From Actinoplanes solisilvae (GTDB taxonomy: Bacteria; Actinomycetota; Actinomycetes; Mycobacteriales; Micromonosporaceae), in contig NZ_RJAC01000002.1 in NCBI RefSeq assembly GCF_003999975.1, positions 310,001 to 374,000 of the forward strand: a stretch of DNA of 64,000 nt. Direction: 5' to 3'. Positions 55,319 through 61,603 of the stretch are shown piece by piece. Within the stretch, counting starts at the first letter, position 1, and every line of letters begins with the position of its first letter. The notes under the pieces are model-generated. The model worked only from the letters and a program-made list of their open reading frames with translations. It searched no databases and was not told where the DNA came from. Position numbers and translations under genes: made by a program.

Positions 55319-55867
55319 TCAGGCGGCCTCGGCGGAACCGTCCTTCTCACGCTCGGCACGCAGGGCGTCCACCAGGCGCACGGCCTGGGAGAGCGGAGCC
55401 TGGAACGTGGCCGCGGCCTTGCTCAGGTTGCCCTTCATGGCGCCGGCCAGCTTGGCCAGCAGCACCTCACGGGACTCGAGGTCGGCGAGCTTGTTGACCT
55501 CGTCAGCCGTGAGGGCCTTGCCCTCGAAGACGCCGCCCTTGACGATCAGGACGGGGTTGGCCTTGGCGAAGGCCCGGAGACCCTTGGCCGCCTCGACCAC
55601 ATCGCCGTTGACGAAGGCGAGCGCGGTAGGACCGGTGAACAGCGCGTCGAGGCCCTCGATGCCCGCGTCGCTGGCAGCACGCTTCGCCAGGGTGTTCTTC
55701 GACACGGAGTACTTCGTGTCGCCGCCCAGCGAACGGCGCAGCTCGGTGAGCTGCTTGACAGTGAGACCGCGGTATTCGGTCAGCACGGTGGCCGCCGAGT
55801 TACGGAAGTCGTCCGTCAGCTCCGCGACGGCACTGGCCTTATCGGCCCGGACCGGCTTGTCCGCCAT
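55319..55867 (-). CDS. rplJ: 50S ribosomal protein L10
   Basis: L10 anchors L7/L12 dimers to the 50S. The 182-residue protein has [20 protein letters not shown] and [20 protein letters not shown], with a C-terminal helix ([16 protein letters not shown]) for L12 binding. Start ATG 55867 with GAGAGGAGGGAC directly upstream. In many bacteria L10-L12 binds the leader to repress the operon, and a structured leader is present here. Confidence 0.98.
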   Translation of the reverse strand: MADKPVRADKASAVAELTDDFRNSAATVLTEYRGLTVKQLTELRRSLGGDTKYSVSKNTLAKRAASDAGIEGLDALFTGPTALAFVNGDVVEAAKGLRAFAKANPVLIVKGGVFEGKALTADEVNKLADLESREVLLAKLAGAMKGNLSKAAATFQAPLSQAVRLVDALRAEREKDGSAEAA

Positions 55868-55928
55868 GTCCCTCCTCTCTCAATGCTCGAGCCACTGGCC
55901 GAACCGAAGGAGGGAGCAGAATGAGAAA

Positions 55929-55954
55929 CGCCCCGGCGCAGGGCGCACGGGGCG
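55929..55954 (-). terminator. Attenuator-like hairpin in the rplJ leader
   Basis: CGCCCC (minus strand, 55949-55954) pairs with GGGGCG (55929-55934) around an inner GCGCC/TGCGC region, followed by TTTCTCATTCT. The stem, U-rich tail and position about 60 nt before rplJ fit an L10-responsive attenuator of the L10-leader type. Confidence 0.65.
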
Positions 55955-56095
55955 GAGCAAGTTCTTTTCAGACCTTGATCACGAACCGTTCTCCCCTGCG
56001 CGGGCCGCCCGCATCTGCGGGACCTTCGACCAGGCATCCGTCTCACAACGTCAGCCTCGGCGACCAGCGGTCTATGGGTGGAACTTCAGCATCGA

Positions 56096-56124
56096 ACTGT
56101 ACGCGATCCACTTTCCAACACCAA
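56096..56124 (-). promoter_or_regulatory. Predicted rplJ-rplL promoter
   Basis: Minus-strand TTGGTG (56119-56124), 17-bp spacer, TACAGT (56096-56101). It gives a leader of about 228 nt, long enough for the attenuator structure. Confidence 0.68.
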
Positions 56125-56329
56125 ATTCAAGCCCTTGGGCGTACGCGTCGTGCCCGCCCACAACCGCACAGACCGTCGCACCGGGCCGACGGGCGCCATC
56201 ACCCCAGGCGCCCAGAAAGCCCGCAAGGCCCCCGCCGGCTCATGAGATTGGCAGCCGTCGCCCCCCACGCCCCGGAGCGCGTGGCGGCCGTCGCGAACGG
56301 GTGCGATGGCCCAAGGGCGATGGTGATCG

Positions 56330-57010
56330 TCAGGAGCGGGTGCGGCGTAGCCAGGCGTAGGTGGCGAACGTGGCGGCACACCACAGGGCGGCCCAGGTGA
56401 CCAGCAGGGTCAGGGTGGTCGCCGACGGTGGGGTGACGTCGTTGAGGACTCGGGCGGTGGCCATCACGGGTGGGACCAGCCAGGGGGCGAAGGAGTTCTG
56501 CAGGCCCAGGACGATCACGAGGACGGCCGATACGACCAGGATGGCTACGCCGTTGCGGACGCTTCTGGTCACGGCTCGGCTGGACAGGGCGCCCAGCGCG
56601 ACGGCGGGCGGGATGGCCAGCAGGTGGGCCAGAGCGCCTAGGAGCATGCCGGGCAGAACGGCCTTGGTGGTGTCGATGCCGTGGAACAGCCACGGGGCGA
56701 GCATCGCCAAGGTGCAGACGAGCAGGGCGAGTACGGCGGCGGCCACGACTCCGGCCAGGGCCTCGCGGCGGGCCCTTACGGCCACGCGGGCCAGGCGGCG
56801 TTGCACGTCGGGTTCCGTGTCGAGCAGGAGCTTGGTCTGCCAGGCCAGTACGGGGAACAAAGCCGCGGCCGAGTAGCCGTAGGCGACCGACGCCGGGGAC
56901 GCTCCACCGCCGTAGATGATGCCCAGCACCACCAGGACCGCGATCGCGGGCGAGATGACACGGCCGCCGCGGAGGAAACCGGCGAGGCGCATACGGGTGA
57001 GAGCGGTCAC
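56330..57010 (-). CDS. Probable ABC exporter membrane subunit
   Basis: A 226-residue protein with six predicted membrane helices (for example VISPAIAVLVVLGIIYGG, VVAAAVLALLVCTLAMLAPWL, VAILVVSAVLVIVLGLQ, LTLLVTWAALWCAATFATYAW). It has no strong family motif that I can see. Its GTG start (57010, AGGA upstream) overlaps the ATPase stop by four bases, so it is very likely the transmembrane partner of that ATPase. The substrate is unknown. The pair is inserted between rplA and rplJ, where gene content varies between actinobacteria. Confidence 0.8.
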   Translation of the reverse strand: MTALTRMRLAGFLRGGRVISPAIAVLVVLGIIYGGGASPASVAYGYSAAALFPVLAWQTKLLLDTEPDVQRRLARVAVRARREALAGVVAAAVLALLVCTLAMLAPWLFHGIDTTKAVLPGMLLGALAHLLAIPPAVALGALSSRAVTRSVRNGVAILVVSAVLVIVLGLQNSFAPWLVPPVMATARVLNDVTPPSATTLTLLVTWAALWCAATFATYAWLRRTRS

Positions 57011-57843
57011 GGGCGGTCCTGATTCCATGAGCCGGCGGCGGCCTTGTCAGCGCGAGTCTCGGGCGGGGTGATAGTCCCGTCGGGTCGAGGGCGGGAGGAT
57101 TGCGGTTGTTCGGCGGCCACGTCGCGTACGCCTAGAACACGGTGACCCTCGGCAGTCAGCTTGGCCATGGCTTGGTCTGCCTCGGCCCGGGACGTCTCGA
57201 TCTCGATGATGACCCGCGAGGAGGGCTCGGCCGGCGAGGAGAGCTCGGCCGGCGTGACCAGAGCGTCGGCGACCGACCAGTGGATCGCGTCGGGGAGGTT
57301 CTCGATCTCGCCTCGGTGGTCACTGATCAAGGCCATGCCGCCGGCGGCGGTCACCTCGGCGACGATTCCGGGGATGAGGGCGCGGGCGGTCGCGTCGAGG
57401 CCCTCCCAGGGCTCGTCGAGGATCAGGAGACCGGGGCGGGTGATCAACGCCTGGGCCAGGCCCACCTTCTGCGCGGTGCCTTTGGAGAGGTCGCCGAGGC
57501 GGGTGGTGGTGTGCTCGGTGAGCAGGAGACGCTCGATCCACTCGTCGGCGGCTGACGGAGCCCGGCCCCGGAGACTCGCCATGCGGTGGAGGTAGTCGCG
57601 TGCGGTGAAGGGCTGGTCGGCCGGGAAACGCTCGGGGACCCAGCCGATCACGGACGGACGAGCGGCTATCGCGCCTCGGGTCGGTCGCAGGACGCCGGCG
57701 GCCAGCTGGAGGAGGGTGGATTTGCCGGCGCCGTTGCGGCCCAGGACGACGATCGTCTGGCCGGGCTCGACCGTGGCCCGCACGTCGCGCAGGGTCCAGG
57801 CGGCGCGGCGGCCGTAGCGGAACCACACTCCGTCGAAAAGCAC
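57007..57843 (-). CDS. ABC transporter ATP-binding protein
   Basis: A 278-residue ATPase with Walker A GRNGAGKST, the variant signature DLSKGTAQKVGLAQAL (LSKG in place of LSGG) and Walker B LLILDEPWEGLD. The LSKG signature is common among small exporter and lantibiotic-immunity-type ATPases (CcmA class). A 70-residue C-terminal segment (SRVIIEIETSRAEADQAMAKL onward) follows the ATPase core. The start is GTG 57843 with GGGAGGCTTC upstream. It is coupled to the membrane subunit by a 4-nt overlap. Confidence 0.9.
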   Translation of the reverse strand: MLFDGVWFRYGRRAAWTLRDVRATVEPGQTIVVLGRNGAGKSTLLQLAAGVLRPTRGAIAARPSVIGWVPERFPADQPFTARDYLHRMASLRGRAPSAADEWIERLLLTEHTTTRLGDLSKGTAQKVGLAQALITRPGLLILDEPWEGLDATARALIPGIVAEVTAAGGMALISDHRGEIENLPDAIHWSVADALVTPAELSSPAEPSSRVIIEIETSRAEADQAMAKLTAEGHRVLGVRDVAAEQPQSSRPRPDGTITPPETRADKAAAGSWNQDRP

Positions 57844-57860
57844 GCCGCGAAGCCTCCCAT

Positions 57861-57894
57861 AGAAAAGGCCCCCGGGGAGATCCCCGGGGGCCTT
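57861..57894 (-). terminator. Intrinsic terminator after rplA
   Basis: AAGGCCCCCGGGGA and TCCCCGGGGGCCTT form a perfect 14-bp stem (57865-57894) with a 2-base loop. On the minus strand the stem is followed by a TTTTCT tract, 15 bases beyond the rplA stop. It separates rplA from the ABC genes. Confidence 0.92.
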
Positions 57895-57909
57895 CGAAAA
57901 ACTGTTGGA

Positions 57910-58620
57910 TCAGGCTTCGGTGTTCGTGAAGCCCTTGACCACGTTCGGGTCAACCGGCACGCCGGGGCCCATGGTGGTGGTGACGGTGACCTTGCGGAGG
58001 TACTTGCCCTTGGCGGCGGACGGCTTGGCCCGCAGCACCTCGTCGAGAACCGCCGCGTAGTTGTCCACCAGCTGGTCCTCGGTGAACGAGGCCTTACCGA
58101 TGATCAGGTGCAGGTTCGAGTGCTTGTCGACGCGGAAGGTGATCTTTCCGCCCTTGATCTCGTTGATCGCCTTGGTCACGTCCATGGTGACCGTGCCGGT
58201 CTTCGGGTTGGGCATGAGACCACGCGGGCCGAGGATGCGGGCGATACGACCGATCTTGGCCATCTGGTCGGGGGTGGCGATCGCCGCGTCGAAGTCGAGC
58301 CAGCCACCCTGGATGCGGGCGACGAGCTCGTCGGTGCCGACCTCGTCGGCGCCGGCCGCGACGGCCTCTTCAGCCTTCGCGCCCTGGGCGAAAACGATCA
58401 CGCGGGCGGTCTTGCCGGTGCCGTGGGGCAGGTTGACCACGCCGCGGACCATCTGGTCGGCCTTACGCGGGTCGACGCCCAGGCGCATGGCGACCTCGAC
58501 GGTGGCGTCGAACTTGGTCGTGGTGGTGTCCTTCGCGAGCTTGATCGCCTCAGCCGGCTCGTAGAGCTTGTTGTGGTCGATCAGCTCGTCGCCCTTGCGG
58601 TAACCCTTGCTGCGCTGCAT
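57910..58620 (-). CDS. rplA: 50S ribosomal protein L1
   Basis: L1 forms the mobile stalk at the E site and represses its own mRNA in many bacteria. The 236-residue protein starts [20 protein letters not shown] and has [24 protein letters not shown] and [16 protein letters not shown], the family signature. ATG 58620 has AGGAG nine bases upstream; GTG 58626 is too close to it. It normally follows rplK, but here it follows nusG directly, 63 nt away. Confidence 0.98.
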   Translation of the reverse strand: MQRSKGYRKGDELIDHNKLYEPAEAIKLAKDTTTTKFDATVEVAMRLGVDPRKADQMVRGVVNLPHGTGKTARVIVFAQGAKAEEAVAAGADEVGTDELVARIQGGWLDFDAAIATPDQMAKIGRIARILGPRGLMPNPKTGTVTMDVTKAINEIKGGKITFRVDKHSNLHLIIGKASFTEDQLVDNYAAVLDEVLRAKPSAAKGKYLRKVTVTTTMGPGVPVDPNVVKGFTNTEA

Positions 58621-58646
58621 GTTCACTTACTCCTGTGGTAGATGGC

Positions 58647-58667
58647 GGGCCCCTTGATCAGGAGCCC
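58647..58667 (-). promoter_or_regulatory. Hairpin in the nusG-rplA gap (possible L1 operator)
   Basis: On the minus strand GGGCTCC-TGATCAA-GGGGCCC forms a 7-bp stem with one G-U and a 7-base loop, 17 bases after the nusG stop and about 15 bases before the rplA ribosome site. L1 mRNA targets usually lie upstream of rplK. With rplK missing, this is a candidate relocated site, but similarity to a known L1 motif was not established. Confidence 0.4.
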
Positions 58668-58683
58668 TCCCACTGACTGCTTG

Positions 58684-59424
58684 TCAGATCTTGGTGACCT
58701 GGTTGAAGTTGAGCTCCACCGGCGTCTCGCGACCGAAGATGGAGACCAGAACCTTCAACTTCTGCTGGTCGGCATTAATTTCACTGATCGAGGCCGGCAG
58801 CGAGGCGAACGCGCCGTCGGTGACCGTGACCGAGTCGCCGACCTCGAAGTCGAGGACCTTGATCTCGGGCTTGGCCTTCTTCTCCTCCGCCTCGACGGCG
58901 GGGGCGAGCCACTTCAGAACCTCGTCGAGCGAGAGCGGGGCCGGGCGGTCGACCCGGTCGGTGGCGCCCACGAAGCCGGTCACACCGGGGGTGTTGCGCA
59001 CACACGAGTACGACTCGGGGGTCAGATCCATCCGGACGAGGATGTAGCCCGGGAAGACCTTGTTGTTGACCTGGACGCGCTTGCCGCCCTTGACCTCGAC
59101 CTCTTCACGGGTCGGAACCTCGACCTGGAAGATGAAATCCTCCATGTCGAGGCTGGTGATGCGGGTCTCGAGGTTGGTCTTGACCTTGTTCTCGTAACCC
59201 GCGTAGGAGTGCACCACGTACCAGTCGCCGGGGGCGTAACGCAGCTTCTGCCGAAGCTCCTGCACCGGGTCGAAATCCTCGTCCGGCTCGGCAGCGGCCT
59301 CGTCAGCGGCAGCCTCGGCGCTCGTCTCGGGCTCAGCGGCGTCGACCGACTCGTCGGTTTCCGCCGTGGCCACCGACGACTGCTCGTCGCTCGCCTGCGC
59401 GGTCTCGTCGTCGTACTCAGGCAC
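58684..59424 (-). CDS. nusG: Transcription termination/antitermination factor NusG
   Basis: NusG binds RNA polymerase and couples transcription to Rho and the ribosome. The 246-residue protein has an acidic N-terminal extension of about 60 residues (usual in actinobacteria), the NGN domain from [19 protein letters not shown] to [22 protein letters not shown], and a C-terminal KOW domain ([19 protein letters not shown]). The start is GTG 59424 with GGAAG upstream. It follows secE by 38 nt. Confidence 0.97.
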   Translation of the reverse strand: MPEYDDETAQASDEQSSVATAETDESVDAAEPETSAEAAADEAAAEPDEDFDPVQELRQKLRYAPGDWYVVHSYAGYENKVKTNLETRITSLDMEDFIFQVEVPTREEVEVKGGKRVQVNNKVFPGYILVRMDLTPESYSCVRNTPGVTGFVGATDRVDRPAPLSLDEVLKWLAPAVEAEEKKAKPEIKVLDFEVGDSVTVTDGAFASLPASISEINADQQKLKVLVSIFGRETPVELNFNQVTKI

Positions 59425-59462
59425 GCTCGCTCACTTCCAGATAAGTTCTCGTCGGGCCGGCG

Positions 59463-59828
59463 TCAGCCGCCGAACGCCCAGAGGATGGCCTTGCCCAGGC
59501 CGAGGTCCAGGAGCCCGACGATCGTCGTCATGACCACCACGAAGACGATCACGATCGAGGTGTAGGTCAGCAGCTCCTTGCGGGTCGGCCAGATGACCTT
59601 ACGCAGTTCGCTGACGACCTCACGGACGAAACCACCGATGCGGCCGAACAGGCCGGAACGGCGGACTTCCTTCTTCGCCTTCGGTGACCGCTCGGCGAGC
59701 GCGGTGCCGCCGCGGCCTACCGGCTCGGCGTCGTCGTCGGCCGGCTCTTTGTCATCGTCGACGGCGTCGGCAAACACCTCGTCGTCGGCCGGGTCGCCGG
59801 CGTCACCGGGTCGATTCCTCTCGGCCAT
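59463..59828 (-). CDS. secE: Preprotein translocase subunit SecE
   Basis: SecE clamps SecY in the membrane. The 121-residue protein has a long acidic N-terminus (about 55 residues), the amphipathic helix FVREVVSELRKVIWPTRKEL and one membrane helix (TYTSIVIVFVVVMTTIVGLL). ATG 59828 follows GGAAGTAGGGCGGC. It lies 106 nt after tRNA-Trp and is probably cotranscribed with it and nusG. Confidence 0.97.
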   Translation of the reverse strand: MAERNRPGDAGDPADDEVFADAVDDDKEPADDDAEPVGRGGTALAERSPKAKKEVRRSGLFGRIGGFVREVVSELRKVIWPTRKELLTYTSIVIVFVVVMTTIVGLLDLGLGKAILWAFGG

Positions 59829-59934
59829 GCCGCCCTACTTCCGTCATCGGTGGTGGGGTCCCCTGGTCGGCGCTCGTTCCGGGCGCGGGGCCGTGCGGAC
59901 CGCGCACCGGGCGGGCACGTCTAGGAGGTTTGCG

Positions 59935-60007
<73 letters not shown>

Positions 60008-60115
60008 TTGCGGGACAGGTGAAACCCCGGTCCAGGCAGGCTGGTCCGGGGGGTCATTGCCCCACGGCGCACCAGTGTACGGGTTGAGACGGGGTTCTCC
60101 CAACCCGGGCTCGCC

Positions 60116-60511
60116 CTAGCGCTTCCTGATGGTCGCCTGCGCCAGGGAGAGCACCTTTTCGCCCTGGCAGGTGGCGGTCAGCGAGAGCTTGGTGTGGCCC
60201 TCGTCGGTGGTGCCCTTCACTGTGGCGGTGACGACCACCTCGGTGCCCTCGTCGGTGTCGGGAACAGGCACCGGGCGGGAGAACCGCACGCTGTATTCCA
60301 CGACCGCGTCGGGGGCGCCGGCCCAGGCGGTAACGGCCCGGCCGACCAGCGCCATCGTGAACATGCCGTGCGCGATCACGCCGGGCAGGCCGACGCCGGT
60401 GGCGACGCGGTCGCTCCAGTGGATCGGGTTGAAGTCGCCCGAGGCTCCGGCGTAGCGCACCAGGTCGGCCCGGGTCACCCGGAAGGTCTGCGGCTCGAGA
60501 ACGTCACTCAT
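60116..60511 (-). CDS. MaoC-type (R)-hydratase subunit, HadB-like
   Basis: A 131-residue hot-dog dehydratase with the hydratase-2 motif GDFNPIHWSDRVATGVGLPG; Asp26 and His31 are the catalytic pair. Mycobacterial HadB pairs with HadA to dehydrate 3-hydroxyacyl-ACP in mycolate synthesis. This locus has the same neighbours (rpmG, tRNA-Trp, secE), but Micromonosporaceae do not make mycolates, so the substrate here is probably another hydroxyacyl thioester. It is one base after the HadA-like gene. Confidence 0.9.
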   Translation of the reverse strand: MSDVLEPQTFRVTRADLVRYAGASGDFNPIHWSDRVATGVGLPGVIAHGMFTMALVGRAVTAWAGAPDAVVEYSVRFSRPVPVPDTDEGTEVVVTATVKGTTDEGHTKLSLTATCQGEKVLSLAQATIRKR

Positions 60512-60512
60512 C

Positions 60513-60959
60513 TCAGTGTTCCCCTCGCTGCACGAGCTTGGACCAGACGGTCACGACCGGCTCGCCGTCGGCGGTGGTGACCTCGGTGCGGGTGGTGAGG
60601 AAGTCGTGCCCGCCCCGCGAAGTGATCTCGTCGACCGAGTTGACGCAGACCAGGGCGTCGCCGGCCACGACGGGGCGGCTGTAGGCGAACCTCTGGTCGC
60701 CGTGCACGACGCGGCTGTAGTCGAGGCCGAGATCCGGGTCCTCGATGATCTGCCGGCTGGCCGACATGGTGATCGCGACCGGGAAGGTGGGCGGGGCCAC
60801 CACGTCGGCGTAGCCGAGGGCCTGGGCGGCCTCGGGGTCGTGGTAGGCGGCGTCGGTGGCGCCGATCGCGCGGGCGAACTCGCGGATCTTCTCGCGGCCG
60901 ACCAGGTAGGGCTCGGTGGCCGGCCAGGAGCGGCCGACGAAAGACTGGTCCAGGGGCAT
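60513..60959 (-). CDS. MaoC-type dehydratase partner subunit, HadA-like
   Basis: A 148-residue N-terminal-type MaoC protein (MPLDQSFVGRSWPATEPYLV, VVAPPTFPVAITMSASRQII, HGDQRFAYSRPVVAGDALV). It lacks the Asp-x4-His catalytic pair seen in its neighbour, as expected for the substrate-binding HadA subunit of a HadA-HadB heterodimer. ATG 60959 is preferred; an in-frame GTG-type extension to 60992 is not conserved. No hadC homologue is present, unlike in Mycobacterium. Confidence 0.88.
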   Translation of the reverse strand: MPLDQSFVGRSWPATEPYLVGREKIREFARAIGATDAAYHDPEAAQALGYADVVAPPTFPVAITMSASRQIIEDPDLGLDYSRVVHGDQRFAYSRPVVAGDALVCVNSVDEITSRGGHDFLTTRTEVTTADGEPVVTVWSKLVQRGEH

Positions 60960-61045
60960 GTCTCTAGAACCTACTGGGTCCGTGAATGACAATGCGCCGC
61001 CCGGTCAGTGACCGGACGGCGCAGAGTTGAGTTGTAGGGAGACGC

Positions 61046-61213
61046 TCAGCGGGTCTCGCGGTGCACCGTGTGACGGCCGTCGCGGGGGCAGAACTTCTTC
61101 AGCTCGATCCGGTCCGGGTCGTTACGCCGGTTCTTCCGGGTGATGTAGTTCCGCTCCTTGCACTCCGTACAAGCCAGGGTGATCTTCGGACGGACGTCGG
61201 TCGCCTTGGCCAC
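61046..61213 (-). CDS. rpmG: 50S ribosomal protein L33
   Basis: A 55-residue L33 ([20 protein letters not shown]...). CTEC (Cys15, Cys18) is kept and Cys42 is present in FCPRDGRHT, but the fourth zinc cysteine is replaced (CPRD instead of CPRC), giving an incomplete ribbon. The start is GTG 61213 with AGAAGGG upstream. The gene is upstream of the HadA/B-like pair, matching the mycobacterial order rpmG2-hadABC. Confidence 0.95.
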   Translation of the reverse strand: MAKATDVRPKITLACTECKERNYITRKNRRNDPDRIELKKFCPRDGRHTVHRETR

Positions 61214-61317
61214 GACGGGTTGCCCTTCTGCTAACGGGATTTCTTGAACGACGCTCCAAGGTACGCCCTAGGAACGCCGACATGCAAATTGGGACCCCGG
61301 GTGGGATCCCTTGCAAG

Positions 61318-61390
61318 TAGCGGTGGCCGGACTTGAACCGGCGACACAGCGATTATGAGCCGCTTGCTCTGCCATCTGAGCTACACCGCC
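61318..61390 (-). tRNA. tRNA-Met (CAT anticodon, elongator type)
   Basis: A 73-nt cloverleaf: acceptor GGCGGTG/CACCGCT (first pair G-U), D-arm GCTC..GAGC, anticodon loop CTCATAA, T-arm GCCGG-TTCAAGT-CCGGC, discriminator A. The anticodon stem lacks the three G-C pairs of the initiator, so this is the elongator. CCA is not encoded. Confidence 0.96.
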
Positions 61391-61437
61391 AGAGCCAGGC
61401 CCAAGTCCAACGCCTGTGGCGGGAACGAACCCGGTAG

Positions 61438-61510
61438 AGCCCCCTTACGGAATCGAACCGTAGACCTTCTCCTTACCATGGAGACGCTCTGCCGACTGAG
61501 CTAAGGGGGC
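61438..61510 (-). tRNA. tRNA-Thr (GGT anticodon)
   Basis: A 73-nt cloverleaf: acceptor GCCCCCT/AGGGGGC, D-arm GCTC..GAGC, anticodon stem TCTCC/GGAGA with loop ATGGTAA, T-arm TACGG-TTCGATT-CCGTA. It lies 47 nt upstream of tRNA-Met on the same strand, so the two are probably one transcript. CCA is not encoded. Confidence 0.97.
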
Positions 61511-61603
61511 TTGCGCGCGATCTCTCGCTTGGTGCGCAGGGAAAGCTTACACGGACCTCCTCCGGGGGTGAAATCGACTCCCCCAAACCGGCAACACCGC
61601 AGG

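Larger units (their letters stand above)
55868..56329 (-). other. rplJ leader and upstream intergenic region
   Basis: This 462-bp region has no gene. About 228 nt of it is rplJ leader downstream of the promoter at 56096-56124, including a CCCGCAGATGCGGG stem-loop, the attenuator-like hairpin at 55929-55954 and the ribosome site. The part from 56125 to the permease gene shows no clear signal. Confidence 0.6.

Noticed and set aside
59413..59430. A five-codon GTG frame (V-S-E-R-A-stop) overlapping the nusG start, resembling the MSERSER mini-ORF
   Set aside because: It is too short and its GTG lies only a few bases after the GGAAG that serves nusG itself. Chance similarity is likely.
61564..61584. 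GGGGG/CCCCC hairpin after the GGDEF-EAL gene as a terminator
   Set aside because: The stem is only 5 bp with an 11-base loop, and no U-tract follows on the minus strand.
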